DNA from: an uncultured Clostridium sp.
Lineage (GTDB): Bacteria; Bacillota; Clostridia; TANB77; CAG-508
Length of the DNA stretch: 58,944 nucleotides
Assembly: GCA_947567695.1 (NCBI GenBank)
Contig: CANONT010000007.1
Coordinates: forward strand, 1 to 58,944
Direction of reading: 5' to 3'
Shown here: one piece after another, positions 1 to 7,159 of the stretch
Layout of the letters: the number at the start of each line of letters is the position of its first letter
Position numbering within the stretch: the first letter of the stretch is position 1
Position numbers and translations under genes: made by a program
The notes under the pieces: model-generated
Seen by the model: only the letters and a program-made list of their open reading frames with translations
Told to the model about the DNA's origin: nothing
Database searches by the model: none

Positions 1-64
1 CTCCTGTTTTACCTTTGTCATTTCCTGATAAAACTTGAACGTTATCTCCTTTTTTTATTCTCAT
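1..64 (-). CDS. rplX: Ribosomal protein L24, N-terminal part only
   Basis: The first 21 codons read MRIKKGDNVQVLSGNDKGKT, the KOW-type start of L24, an early-assembly protein of the 50S subunit. The ATG is at 62-64 and is preceded on the minus strand by GGAGGAAG. The rest lies beyond the window edge. It follows rplN, the normal order in the S10/spc gene cluster, but the gap between them (about 370 bases) is far longer than usual because it is filled with repeats. Confidence 0.9.
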   Translation of the reverse strand, partial: MRIKKGDNVQVLSGNDKGKTG

Positions 65-98
65 TTAGGAACTTCCTCCTTTTCTGTATTTTTTAATA

Positions 99-310
99 TT
101 CACAATCTCACTTCGTTCGATTACATAAGTCACCTGTAATTCGCTTCGCTCAAACAGCTATTACTTAATGTTCACAATCTCACTTCGTTCGATTGCATAA
201 GTCATCTGTAATTCGCTTTGCTCAAACAGCTATTACTTAATGTTCACAATCTCACTTCGTTCGATTGCGTAAGTCATCTGTAATTCGCTTTGCTCAAACA
301 GCTGACTTAA
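99..310. repeat. Three tandem copies of a 72-bp intergenic repeat
   Basis: Units start at 99, 171 and 243. Each begins TTCACAATCTCACTTCGTTC, continues with an AAGTCA..CTGT stretch and ends with ACAGCT..ACTT, so every unit contains an imperfect inverted repeat (AAGTCATCTGT against ACAGCTGACTT in the third). Units 1 and 2 differ at few positions. Related copies occur at about 3273-3374 and 6486-6620, all between ribosomal protein genes. No protein is encoded. Confidence 0.85.
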
Positions 311-433
311 AACAAATTAGAATTAGTATATTGTGCATTTTCATTGAATTAATCAAGCTGAAGGCGTACTCTTGTACGTCGAAGTTTGGTTCATTCAATG
401 AAAATGTGCAAGATGCTGATTGTAATTTGTTTT
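309..433. repeat. Long imperfect hairpin element abutting the rplN stop
   Basis: Outer arms AACAAATTAGAATTAGTATA and its partner (about 414-433) are complementary except for T/C differences that become G-U pairs in plus-strand RNA. Inside is a perfect 12-bp stem (TTTTCATTGAAT/ATTCAATGAAAA) and an apical stem GCGTAC-TCTT-GTACGT. It shares the terminal motif AATTAGTATATTG...CAAGATGCTGATT with the element at 4265-4386. It could be a palindromic mobile repeat or a processing or termination structure. Confidence 0.7.
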
Positions 434-801
434 TAAAGAACTTCTGGAGCTAATGATAATATCTTCATATAATCCTTCTCTCTCAACTCTCTTGCAACTG
501 GTCCAAAGATACGAGTTCCCTTTGGGGTTCCATCCTCTTTAATAATAACAGCTGCATTTTCATCAAATTTTATATATGAACCATCTGCTCTTCTTAATCC
601 GCTTTTAGATCTAACAATAACAGCTTTTACAACATCACCTTTTTTAACAACGCCACCTGGTGTTGCTGATTTAACAGAAGCAACTATGATATCTCCTATA
701 TTAGATGTTTTTCTAAATGAACCTCCTAAACATCTAATACACATAATCTCTTTTGCGCCTGTATTGTCTGCTACTTTTAATCTTGATTGTTGTTGTATCA
801 T
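433..801 (-). CDS. rplN: Ribosomal protein L14
   Basis: 122 residues starting [19 protein letters not shown], the standard L14 start and length. L14 binds 23S rRNA near the subunit interface. The start at 801 was chosen over an upstream ATG because GGAGGAACC lies 8-14 bases before it and the family begins there. Conserved RCLGGS and [16 protein letters not shown] segments are present. It lies between rpsQ and rplX; its stop codon forms part of the hairpin element at 309-433. An out-of-frame CGG at the KSGL coding region is read normally across codons. Confidence 0.97.
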   Translation of the reverse strand: MIQQQSRLKVADNTGAKEIMCIRCLGGSFRKTSNIGDIIVASVKSATPGGVVKKGDVVKAVIVRSKSGLRRADGSYIKFDENAAVIIKEDGTPKGTRIFGPVARELREKDYMKILSLAPEVL

Positions 802-930
802 ATTATGGTTCCTCCTTCCTTTTTTATTGTCAAGGGACACTTTTTTATTTGGGGTAAATTCTTTACAGATAAAAAATATCCCTTCCTCTTGTGAATTAGT
901 GCTTACCCTTATTTAAGTTTTTTATTATTT

Positions 931-1194
931 TTATTTCGTAATAGCTTTTTCTACAACTTCAACTACCCTCCATCTTTTATCTTTAGAAAGTGGTCTTGTT
1001 TCCATTACTTTTACTTTATCACCGATTTGGCAAATATTTTCTTCATCATGTGCTTTTAATTTGTAAGTTCTTTTTACTGTTTTACCATATATCTTATGAC
1101 TAACACTTGTTTCAACAGCTACTACTACTGTCTTATCCATCTTATTAGATGTTACTGTACCAATCATAACTTTACGAAGATTTCTTTCTCCCAT
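931..1194 (-). CDS. rpsQ: Ribosomal protein S17
   Basis: 87 residues, beginning [19 protein letters not shown] with the OB-fold and the [13 protein letters not shown] segment typical of S17, a primary 16S rRNA binding protein of the 30S subunit. Length fits the family. It sits after rpmC and before rplN in the usual order, with an 81-base gap to rpmC and a 130-base gap to rplN, both somewhat longer than in compact operons. Confidence 0.97.
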   Translation of the reverse strand: MGERNLRKVMIGTVTSNKMDKTVVVAVETSVSHKIYGKTVKRTYKLKAHDEENICQIGDKVKVMETRPLSKDKRWRVVEVVEKAITK

Positions 1195-1274
1195 TTAGAT
1201 TTCTCCTTTCTACTGTTTGACAGGGGGCATATCTTTCCCCTAGGTCATTAATTGTAATTAATAGTTAGTTATAA

Positions 1275-1481
1275 TTATGCTTTCGCTTCCGCTATTTTTC
1301 TTTCTGTTAATACGGTATTTATTTTAGCTATATCTTTTTTTACTTCTTTTATTTTCATAGGATTATCTAATCCATTGGTAGCTAAACTAAATTTTAATTT
1401 GAACAATTCTGTTTTTAGTTCACCTAATTCTTTTTCTAAATCTGGTGAAGACATTTCTCTTATTTTATTTATCTTCATCAT
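1275..1481 (-). CDS. rpmC: Ribosomal protein L29
   Basis: About 68 residues with the L29 helical-hairpin pattern ([20 protein letters not shown], then [23 protein letters not shown]). L29 lies at the polypeptide exit tunnel. The 5' end overlaps the 3' end of rplP by about 17 bases, in a different frame, suggesting translational coupling. Two adjacent ATGs (1481 and 1478) and a GTG further up are possible; AGGTAGG inside the rplP tail favours the first ATG. Confidence 0.93.
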   Translation of the reverse strand: MMKINKIREMSSPDLEKELGELKTELFKLKFSLATNGLDNPMKIKEVKKDIAKINTVLTERKIAEAKA

Positions 1482-1908
1482 TTTCACCTACCTTTTCTGT
1501 TTCTTTTGCTACAAATTTTGTTTTGTTAGGTAGTTTATTCATAGCAAGTCTTAAAGCTTCTCTTGCAGTTTCTTCTGGTACGCCAGCAATCTCAAACATA
1601 ACTCTTCCTGGTTTTACCACTGCTACCCAATATTCTGGTGCACCTTTACCTTTACCCATACGAGTACCGATTGGTTTTGCTGTGATTGGTTTGTCTGGAA
1701 AGATTTTAATCCAAACTTTTCCACCTCTTTTTATATAACGAGTCATAGCAATTCTGGCTGCCTCAATTTGATTTCCTGTAATTAAAGCTCCTGTTACAGC
1801 TTGAATTCCATATTCTCCATCTGTTACTTTATTACCTCTTGTTGCTTTTCCTCTCATTCTACCTTTTTGTACTTTTCTATGTTTTGTTCTTTTTGGCATT
1901 AATGGCAT
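1465..1908 (-). CDS. rplP: Ribosomal protein L16
   Basis: 147 residues; [19 protein letters not shown] is the canonical L16 N-terminus (here with an MPL extension), followed by [19 protein letters not shown] and [19 protein letters not shown]16 helps form the A-site tRNA region of the 50S subunit. Its ATG overlaps the rpsC stop (TAATG), and GGAGGAGACC lies upstream, so the two are translationally coupled. Confidence 0.97.
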   Translation of the reverse strand: MPLMPKRTKHRKVQKGRMRGKATRGNKVTDGEYGIQAVTGALITGNQIEAARIAMTRYIKRGGKVWIKIFPDKPITAKPIGTRMGKGKGAPEYWVAVVKPGRVMFEIAGVPEETAREALRLAMNKLPNKTKFVAKETEKVGENDEDK

Positions 1909-2564
1909 TATTGGTCTCCTCCTTCCATTTTCTTCTCTGGAAGAACTTCTCCTTTATAAATCCAAACTTTTACACCGATTTTTCCATAAGTGGTATCTGC
2001 TTCTGCAAATCCGTAATCAATATCAGCTCTTAAAGTTTGTAGTGGAATATTTCCTTCTTTATAGAATTCAGTTCTAGCCATGTCAGCTCCACCTAATCTT
2101 CCAGATACAGCAGTTTTAATTCCTAAAGCACCTGCTTTCATAGATTTTTGCATACATTGTTTCATAGCTCTTCTGAATGAAATTCTTCTTTCTAATTGTC
2201 CAGCAATATTTTCAGCTACTAATTGAGCATCTGTGTCAATATTTTTAACTTCTACAATGTTTAAATTAACATCTTTCCCAATTAATTTTGCTAATTCAGC
2301 TTTTACTGTTTCTACACCTGCTCCACCTTTTCCTATTACAATTCCTGGTTTAGCAGTATGTAAATTAATTTTAATTGCCTTTGCTGTTCTTTCAATCTCT
2401 ATTTTAGAAATTCCAGCAAGATATAATTTTTTCTTTAAAAATTTACGAATTTTTTGGTCTTCTACTAAATAGTCAGCAAAGTTTTTTGAATCTGCATACC
2501 ATTTAGAATTCCAGTCTTTTATGATCCCAACTCTTACACCTGTTGGATGTACTTTTTGTCCCAT
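1908..2564 (-). CDS. rpsC: Ribosomal protein S3
   Basis: 218 residues starting [20 protein letters not shown]. It has the KH domain with the GKGG loop ([13 protein letters not shown]) around residues 75-90 and the C-terminal [17 protein letters not shown] segment. S3 lies at the mRNA entry site of the 30S subunit. It is preceded by rplV with a 7-base gap and overlaps rplP by one base. Confidence 0.97.
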   Translation of the reverse strand: MGQKVHPTGVRVGIIKDWNSKWYADSKNFADYLVEDQKIRKFLKKKLYLAGISKIEIERTAKAIKINLHTAKPGIVIGKGGAGVETVKAELAKLIGKDVNLNIVEVKNIDTDAQLVAENIAGQLERRISFRRAMKQCMQKSMKAGALGIKTAVSGRLGGADMARTEFYKEGNIPLQTLRADIDYGFAEADTTYGKIGVKVWIYKGEVLPEKKMEGGDQ

Positions 2565-2571
2565 ATTATTT

Positions 2572-2937
2572 CTAGTCCTCCTTTTCTTTCAAAACTATTG
2601 TGATGTGACTCGTTCTTTTTCTAATTCTTACTGCTGAACCTTTTGCAGCTGGACGTATTCTCTTTAATGTTGGTCCTTGATTTGCATAAATTTCAGCAAC
2701 ATATAAATTTTCATGTTTCATATCATGATTGTTTTCAGCATTTGCCATAGCTGATTTTAACAATTTCTCTATGATTTCTGATGATGCTTTTGGTGTATAT
2801 TTTACGATGGCTAAAGCTTCATCTACATCTTTTCCTCGAATTAAATCTGCTACGATTTTTACTTTTCTAGCGGAAATTCTAGCATATTTTAGAGTAGCTT
2901 TTGCTTCGTTTCTAACTAATGTTTCTTGCTCTTGCAT
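2572..2937 (-). CDS. rplV: Ribosomal protein L22
   Basis: 121 residues with the L22 pattern [18 protein letters not shown] and, at the C-terminus, [20 protein letters not shown], the loop that reaches into the exit tunnel. It is followed closely by rpsC. An in-frame CGA codon for the Arg of LIRGK shows that CGA is read normally as Arg here, in contrast with CGG. Confidence 0.97.
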   Translation of the reverse strand: MQEQETLVRNEAKATLKYARISARKVKIVADLIRGKDVDEALAIVKYTPKASSEIIEKLLKSAMANAENNHDMKHENLYVAEIYANQGPTLKRIRPAAKGSAVRIRKRTSHITIVLKEKED

Positions 2938-2963
2938 TTTCTTACCTCCTCGCTTTTAACAAA

Positions 2964-3239
2964 TTATTTATTTGTTTTCTTATCTCCTGCATGACCTTTG
3001 AACGTTCTTGTAGGAGCAAATTCACCTAATTTATGACCAATCATTTCTTCTGCTATATAAATTGGAACATGTTTTCTTCCATCATGTACAGCAATTGTAT
3101 GACCAACCATTTGTGGATAGATCGTGGAAGCTCTTGACCATGTTTTTAGAACTTCTTTGTTTCCAGATTCATTCATAGCTTCTACTCTTTTTAATAGTTC
3201 AGGTGCTACGTATGGTTTTTTCTTGCTTGATCTTGACAT
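2964..3239 (-). CDS. rpsS: Ribosomal protein S19
   Basis: 91 residues, [20 protein letters not shown], then [30 protein letters not shown] and [11 protein letters not shown], all characteristic of S19, which forms a head complex with S13 in the 30S subunit. It is separated from rplB by about 134 bases holding another repeat copy. Confidence 0.97.
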   Translation of the reverse strand: MSRSSKKKPYVAPELLKRVEAMNESGNKEVLKTWSRASTIYPQMVGHTIAVHDGRKHVPIYIAEEMIGHKLGEFAPTRTFKGHAGDKKTNK

Positions 3240-3272
3240 ACTTTAAATGTCCTCCCTTCTTTTTTTCTAAGG

Positions 3273-3374
3273 TTCACAATTTCCCTTTGGTCGATTGCAT
3301 AAGTCATCCGTAACTCACTTCGTTTCGTATGGTTGACTTAATATCGCTTTGCAATTGATTTTATACAACTGACT
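3273..3374. repeat. Diverged copy of the S10-operon intergenic repeat
   Basis: It begins TTCACAAT and shares CGATTGCATAAGTCATC with the tandem units at 99-310. AGTCATCCGTAAC pairs loosely with GGTTGACTTA, and a second half ends in CAACTGACTT. It fills the rplB-rpsS gap. No ORF is present. Confidence 0.7.
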
Positions 3375-4201
3375 TATTTTCTTCTCTTAACAATAAACTT
3401 ATTAGATTGTTTCTTTTTATTTCTTGTTTTATATCCAAGAGCTGGTTTGCCCCAAGGTGTCATTGGTCCAGCGTGTCCTACTGGTGCTCTACCTTCACCA
3501 CCACCATGAGGGTGATCTACTGGGTTCATAACAGAACCTCTAACGGTTGGTCTAATTCCCATATGTCTTTTTCTACCAGCTTTACCAATTTTAACATTTT
3601 CATGATCGCTATTTCCGATTACTCCAATGGTAGCCCTACATGTTGCTAAAATTAATCTCATTTCTCCTGATGGAAGTCTTACATGGGCATATTTTCCTTC
3701 TTTTGCCATTAATTGTGCACTTTGACCTGCTGCTTTTACTAATTTTCCACCTTGTTTTGGATTTAACTCAATGTTATGAATTAAAGTACCTACTGGAATT
3801 GAGCTAATTGGCATACAGTTTCCTGGTTTAATGTCAACTGCTTCTCCTGATACTACTTTATCTCCATCTTTTAATCCTTGTGGAGCTAAGATATATGCTT
3901 TTTCTCCATCTTCATATTCCACTAATGCGATATTAGCACTTCTGTTTGGATCATATTCAATTCCAAGTACAGTCGCTGTCATATCGTCTTTTCTTCTTTT
4001 AAAATCTACTATTCTATATTTTTGTCTATTTCCACCACCTTGATGTCTTACTGTGATTCTTCCATATGAGTTTCTTCCTGCATTTTTCTTTTTCTTTGCT
4101 AATAAAGATTTTTCAGGAGTTTTCTTTGTGATTTCTTCAAAGTCTGAAACTGTCATATTTCTTCTGGATGGTGTATAGGGTTTAAAATGTTTCATTCCCA
4201 T
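3374..4201 (-). CDS. rplB: Ribosomal protein L2
   Basis: 275 residues with [14 protein letters not shown] near the N-terminus, [15 protein letters not shown], and the C-terminal [18 protein letters not shown] motif whose His is important for peptidyl-transferase centre integrity. Length matches bacterial L2. GGAGAG lies about 9 bases before the ATG at 4201. Upstream (4202-4385) is a long hairpin element rather than the usual short gap to rplW. Confidence 0.98.
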   Translation of the reverse strand: MGMKHFKPYTPSRRNMTVSDFEEITKKTPEKSLLAKKKKNAGRNSYGRITVRHQGGGNRQKYRIVDFKRRKDDMTATVLGIEYDPNRSANIALVEYEDGEKAYILAPQGLKDGDKVVSGEAVDIKPGNCMPISSIPVGTLIHNIELNPKQGGKLVKAAGQSAQLMAKEGKYAHVRLPSGEMRLILATCRATIGVIGNSDHENVKIGKAGRKRHMGIRPTVRGSVMNPVDHPHGGGEGRAPVGHAGPMTPWGKPALGYKTRNKKKQSNKFIVKRRK

Positions 4202-4264
4202 TTTACTTTCTCTCCTTTTTTATTTATTTTCCGAGTTATTTCTCGATATTTTTCTTTTTTAACC

Positions 4265-4386
4265 AAACGAATCAAAATTAGTATATTGCTAGGCAAATTT
4301 TGTAATTAATACCGGAGATGTGCGTTTGCACATTGAGGATTTAATTATAAAATTTAACGACGCAAGATGCTGATTTTCATTCGTTT
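4265..4386. repeat. Second long hairpin element, abutting the rplW stop
   Basis: Outer arms at 4265-4289 and 4362-4386 are a 25-bp imperfect inverted repeat; three of the four mismatched positions follow the T-versus-C or A-versus-C pattern of the element at 309-433. Inner stems are AAATTTTGTAATTAA with TTAATTATAAAATTT and ATGTGC-GTTT-GCACAT. The outer flank sequence differs from the first element, yet both arms changed together, so pairing is preserved. Confidence 0.7.
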
Positions 4387-4733
4387 TACGCACCCATGAA
4401 CTCGTCAATCGAATCCTTATACTTCTTAGAAACTTTGGTTGCTTTTCCACCTTTTGCTAAGTAAGATGTCTCTTCTGGGTTAGTATCGATTGTTACAATC
4501 GCTTTTTTCCAATCAGAAGTCTTACCAACGTGGTAACCAACTCTTTTCTTTTTACCATTGACATTCATGGTATTAACCTTTAAAACTTTTACCTCAAAAA
4601 GTTTTTCAACAGCCTTTGCTATTTCAACTTTTGTCGCCTTTTTATTAACTTTGAAAGTGTATTTTCCTTCTTGTAATAAATCGTTACTTTTTTCTGTAAC
4701 AATTGGTGCTACAATTATCTCTTCTGGTTTCAT
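4386..4733 (-). CDS. rplW: Ribosomal protein L23
   Basis: 115 residues, [20 protein letters not shown] followed by [22 protein letters not shown] and [12 protein letters not shown], the L23 core that forms the docking site for trigger factor and SRP at the tunnel exit. It is slightly longer than usual through a C-terminal tail ([12 protein letters not shown]). It starts one base after the rplD stop. Confidence 0.96.
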   Translation of the reverse strand: MKPEEIIVAPIVTEKSNDLLQEGKYTFKVNKKATKVEIAKAVEKLFEVKVLKVNTMNVNGKKKRVGYHVGKTSDWKKAIVTIDTNPEETSYLAKGGKATKVSKKYKDSIDEFMGA

Positions 4734-5357
4734 TTAAGCGTACACCTCCTCTAATTTTTTAACAGTATCAACTGATAAAATTAGATTTGTATATTTTAAT
4801 AAATCAAAAACATTAATATTATTGGCTGTAATTGCTTTAACACCTTCGATGTTTCTTGCTGACATGTAAACATTTTTATTGTTTTCTGGAAGAACGATTA
4901 GTGTTTTTCCTTCTACTTTTAAATCTGTTAAAGCTTTTGCCATGGTTTTTGTTTTAATCTCTTTTACTTCTAACTTATCTACCACTGTCAATTCTTTTTC
5001 TAAAACTTTAGAACTCAAGATTGATTTAATAGCCAATCTTCTTTCTTTCTTATTAACGGTATACCTGTATGAACGAGGCTTTGGTCCTAATGCAATACCA
5101 CCTTTAATCCATTGTGGACTTCTTGTTGAACCTTGTCTTGCTCTACCTGTTCCTTTTTGTCTCCATGGTTTTTTACCACCACCAGAAACTTCTGCTCTTG
5201 TTTTCGTACTTTGTGTACCTTGTCTTTGATTCGCTAAATAATTGACAAGTACGCTATGTACAATATTTTCATTTGGTTCAATTCCAAATACATTTTCAGC
5301 TAATTCTATATCACTTACTTTTTTACCTTTTAAATCATATACGTCTACTTTTGGCAT
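4734..5357 (-). CDS. rplD: Ribosomal protein L4
   Basis: 207 residues with the conserved loop KTRAEVSGGGKKPWRQKGTG followed by GRARQGSTRSPQW, which lines the exit tunnel. In enterobacteria L4 also represses the S10 operon through the leader RNA; whether it does so here is unknown, but the long structured leader upstream of rpsJ makes the question relevant. It lies between rplC and rplW with tight spacing. Confidence 0.97.
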   Translation of the reverse strand: MPKVDVYDLKGKKVSDIELAENVFGIEPNENIVHSVLVNYLANQRQGTQSTKTRAEVSGGGKKPWRQKGTGRARQGSTRSPQWIKGGIALGPKPRSYRYTVNKKERRLAIKSILSSKVLEKELTVVDKLEVKEIKTKTMAKALTDLKVEGKTLIVLPENNKNVYMSARNIEGVKAITANNINVFDLLKYTNLILSVDTVKKLEEVYA

Positions 5358-5377
5358 TTCGTATTTCCTCCTTCCTT

Positions 5378-6010
5378 CTATTTAGTAGCCTTTACAGCTG
5401 ATTTTACTTTTAGAATCGCTCCTTTTGGTCCTGGAACGCTTCCTTTTACTAACATTACATTTTTATCCATATCAACTCTTACGACATCTAAGTTTTGAAT
5501 GGTAATCGTAACTTTTCCCATATGTCCTGGTAATTTCTTACCTTTAAATACTCTTCCTGGTGTTGAACAAGGTCCCATTGAACCTGGTCTTCTATGATAC
5601 ATGGAACCATGTCCCATTGGTCCTCTGTGTTGTCCATGTCTTTTAATAACACCTTGGAATCCTTTCCCTTTTGATGTTCCTTGCACATCTACTTTTTCTC
5701 CAGTTTCAAATATGTCTGCTTTTACTTCGTCTCCTACTTTGTAATTAGCTACATCTTCTATTCTGAATTCTCTTAAATGTTTTTTGTTAGCAAGTTTTGC
5801 TTTTGCAAAATGTCCTGCTTTTGGTTTATTTATATGTTTATCTTTGACTTCTCCATATCCTAATTGGATTGCATTATATCCGTCTGTTTCTACTGTTTTT
5901 ATTTGTGCTACGATGTTTCCTGCTGTTTCAATAACAGTTACTGGAATAACGTTTCCTTTTTCGTCAAAAATTTGTGTCATACCGATTTTTTTTCCGATAA
6001 TTCCTTTCAT
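5378..6010 (-). CDS. rplC: Ribosomal protein L3
   Basis: 210 residues starting [20 protein letters not shown]. The central loop [17 protein letters not shown] and [20 protein letters not shown] reach the peptidyl-transferase centre. L3 initiates 50S assembly. It lies directly upstream of rplD. The N-terminus and length are standard. Confidence 0.97.
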   Translation of the reverse strand: MKGIIGKKIGMTQIFDEKGNVIPVTVIETAGNIVAQIKTVETDGYNAIQLGYGEVKDKHINKPKAGHFAKAKLANKKHLREFRIEDVANYKVGDEVKADIFETGEKVDVQGTSKGKGFQGVIKRHGQHRGPMGHGSMYHRRPGSMGPCSTPGRVFKGKKLPGHMGKVTITIQNLDVVRVDMDKNVMLVKGSVPGPKGAILKVKSAVKATK

Positions 6011-6035
6011 TCTCTTTCTTTCCTCCTAACTATTG

Positions 6036-6057
6036 GCTGAAATATCTCGATTTCAGC
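6036..6057 (-). other. Short hairpin between rpsJ and rplC
   Basis: GCTGAAAT-ATCTCG-ATTTCAGC is a perfect 8-bp stem with a 6-base loop just upstream of the rplC ribosome binding site. The 75 bases on its rpsJ side contain a second hairpin, CTGAGGCTGT with ACAGCATCAG. They may influence processing or translation of the operon; no T-run follows, so neither looks like a terminator. Confidence 0.5.
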
Positions 6058-6136
6058 TTGGTTTTGCTGAGGCTGTTAAAATTTGTTTGTCACAGCATCA
6101 GTATGCAAATGCATCGAGCATTTGTATTTCTTAATC

Positions 6137-6460
6137 TTACAATTTTATCTCTATATCAACACCAGCTGGTAATTCTAATTTCATTAGGTTGTCAACTGTT
6201 TTTTGTGTTGGATAAAGTATATCGATTACTCTTTTATGTGTTCTCATTTCAAATTGTTCTCTTGAATCTTTGTATTTGTGTGGAGAACGTAAAATTGTTA
6301 CGATTTCTTTTTGTGTTGGTAATGGAATAGGACCTGAAACCTTTGCTCCTGTTTTTTTAGCAGTATCTACTATCTTTTCAGCAGACTGATCTAAAATTAC
6401 ATGGTCATATGCTTTAAGTCTTATTCTAATTTTCTCACTTGTTGCTACTGTGTTTGCCAT
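6137..6460 (-). CDS. rpsJ: Ribosomal protein S10 (NusE)
   Basis: 107 residues; after a short MANTVATSE extension comes [21 protein letters not shown], then [19 protein letters not shown] and [14 protein letters not shown]10 is a 30S head protein and, as NusE, a transcription antitermination factor. It is the first gene of the operon, preceded by a long leader with two repeat copies and an attenuator-like hairpin. Confidence 0.97.
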   Translation of the reverse strand: MANTVATSEKIRIRLKAYDHVILDQSAEKIVDTAKKTGAKVSGPIPLPTQKEIVTILRSPHKYKDSREQFEMRTHKRVIDILYPTQKTVDNLMKLELPAGVDIEIKL

Positions 6461-6485
6461 TGTAATTTTCCCTCCTTTTTTTAAT

Positions 6486-6620
6486 GTTCACAATCTCATT
6501 TCATTCGATTGCATAAGTTATCTGTAGTTTGCTTCGCTTTACACAGCTTTTGCTGTTCACAATCTCACTTTACTCGATTGCGTAAGTTATCTGTAGCTCG
6601 CTTCACACAGCTAACTTAAT
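6486..6620. repeat. Two more copies of the S10-operon intergenic repeat
   Basis: TTCACAATCTCA at 6486 and again near 6555, each followed by CGATTGC(A/G)TAAGTTATCTGTAG and ending in ACAGCT. They lie in the 5' leader just before rpsJ, bringing the count of related units in 6.6 kb to six. Confidence 0.75.
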
Positions 6621-6668
6621 TACCTTGGCAAGTTAAAACGTACCCTGGTGTTTCCAATTTCACCTATA

Positions 6669-6700
6669 GAAAAACCCAAAATGTGCATGATAATTTTGGG
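6669..6700 (-). terminator. Attenuator-like terminator in the S10 leader
   Basis: On the minus strand CCCAAAAT, a 10-base loop and ATTTTGGG are followed directly by TTTTTCTA, an intrinsic terminator form. It lies about 120 bases downstream of the promoter at 6824-6852 and 210 bases before rpsJ, so it must be conditionally bypassed if that promoter drives the operon. A tiny ORF (6714-6734) ends just upstream of it. Confidence 0.65.
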
Positions 6701-6713
6701 ATAAGTACATTTC

Positions 6714-6734
6714 TTACCGCCTGGTCTTTGCCAT
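6714..6734 (-). CDS. Possible seven-codon leader ORF ending AGG CGG stop
   Basis: ATG GCA AAG ACC AGG CGG TAA, with GGTGGAG six bases upstream. It ends 14 bases before the attenuator hairpin. CGG occurs in frame in no intact gene here. If the ribosome shifts +1 at CGG, it enters a frame that stays open through the hairpin to a stop at 6620-6622. A role in attenuation is inference; ORFs this short can occur by chance. Confidence 0.35.
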   Translation of the reverse strand: MAKTRR

Positions 6735-6823
6735 AACATACTCCACCAAAGTTCCCTCCATTCTACTTTTCCGTAAGAATGTAGCTACATTTGGCTTCAA
6801 CGCTTATTAATTCATGCTTATCT

Positions 6824-6852
6824 ATTATACAACCCTTATTTCCGTATGTCAA
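6824..6852 (-). promoter_or_regulatory. Consensus sigma-A promoter of the S10 operon
   Basis: Minus strand TTGACA (6852-6847), 17-bp spacer, TATAAT (6829-6824). It is a perfect match to both consensus hexamers with ideal spacing. Predicted start is near 6817, giving a leader of about 355 nt before rpsJ. Confidence 0.9.
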
Positions 6853-6887
6853 CACCTTTTTACAAATTTGTAATATTTCTCCATATA

Positions 6888-6916
6888 AAAATCCACGGGT
6901 AGAATCCGTGGATTTT
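6888..6916 (-). terminator. Intrinsic terminator downstream of the cohesin/dockerin gene
   Basis: AAAATCCACGG and CCGTGGATTTT form a perfect 11-bp stem with a 7-base loop, followed on the minus strand by a T-rich stretch. It separates the upstream surface-protein gene from the S10 promoter. Between it and 7160 I see only short degenerate ORFs. Confidence 0.85.
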
Positions 6917-7159
6917 CATATAGACCTATAAGACCTTGTTACAAGCTACCACTAAAGCGGTTTCGTTTAAAAGGACCTTTATATTCTTTTAATGTAGACT
7001 TTTCTTTCATACTATCAAAATTTTATCACATGTGGAATTTAGTTTTATAACCAACCAAAAGCTAAAACTTTGTAAATTATAAAAGTAATTTCCACTTATC
7101 TTATCTAAATCATTAGATAATTGCTTGAGGTTATAATACCTATGTCTTTATAAATTTTA

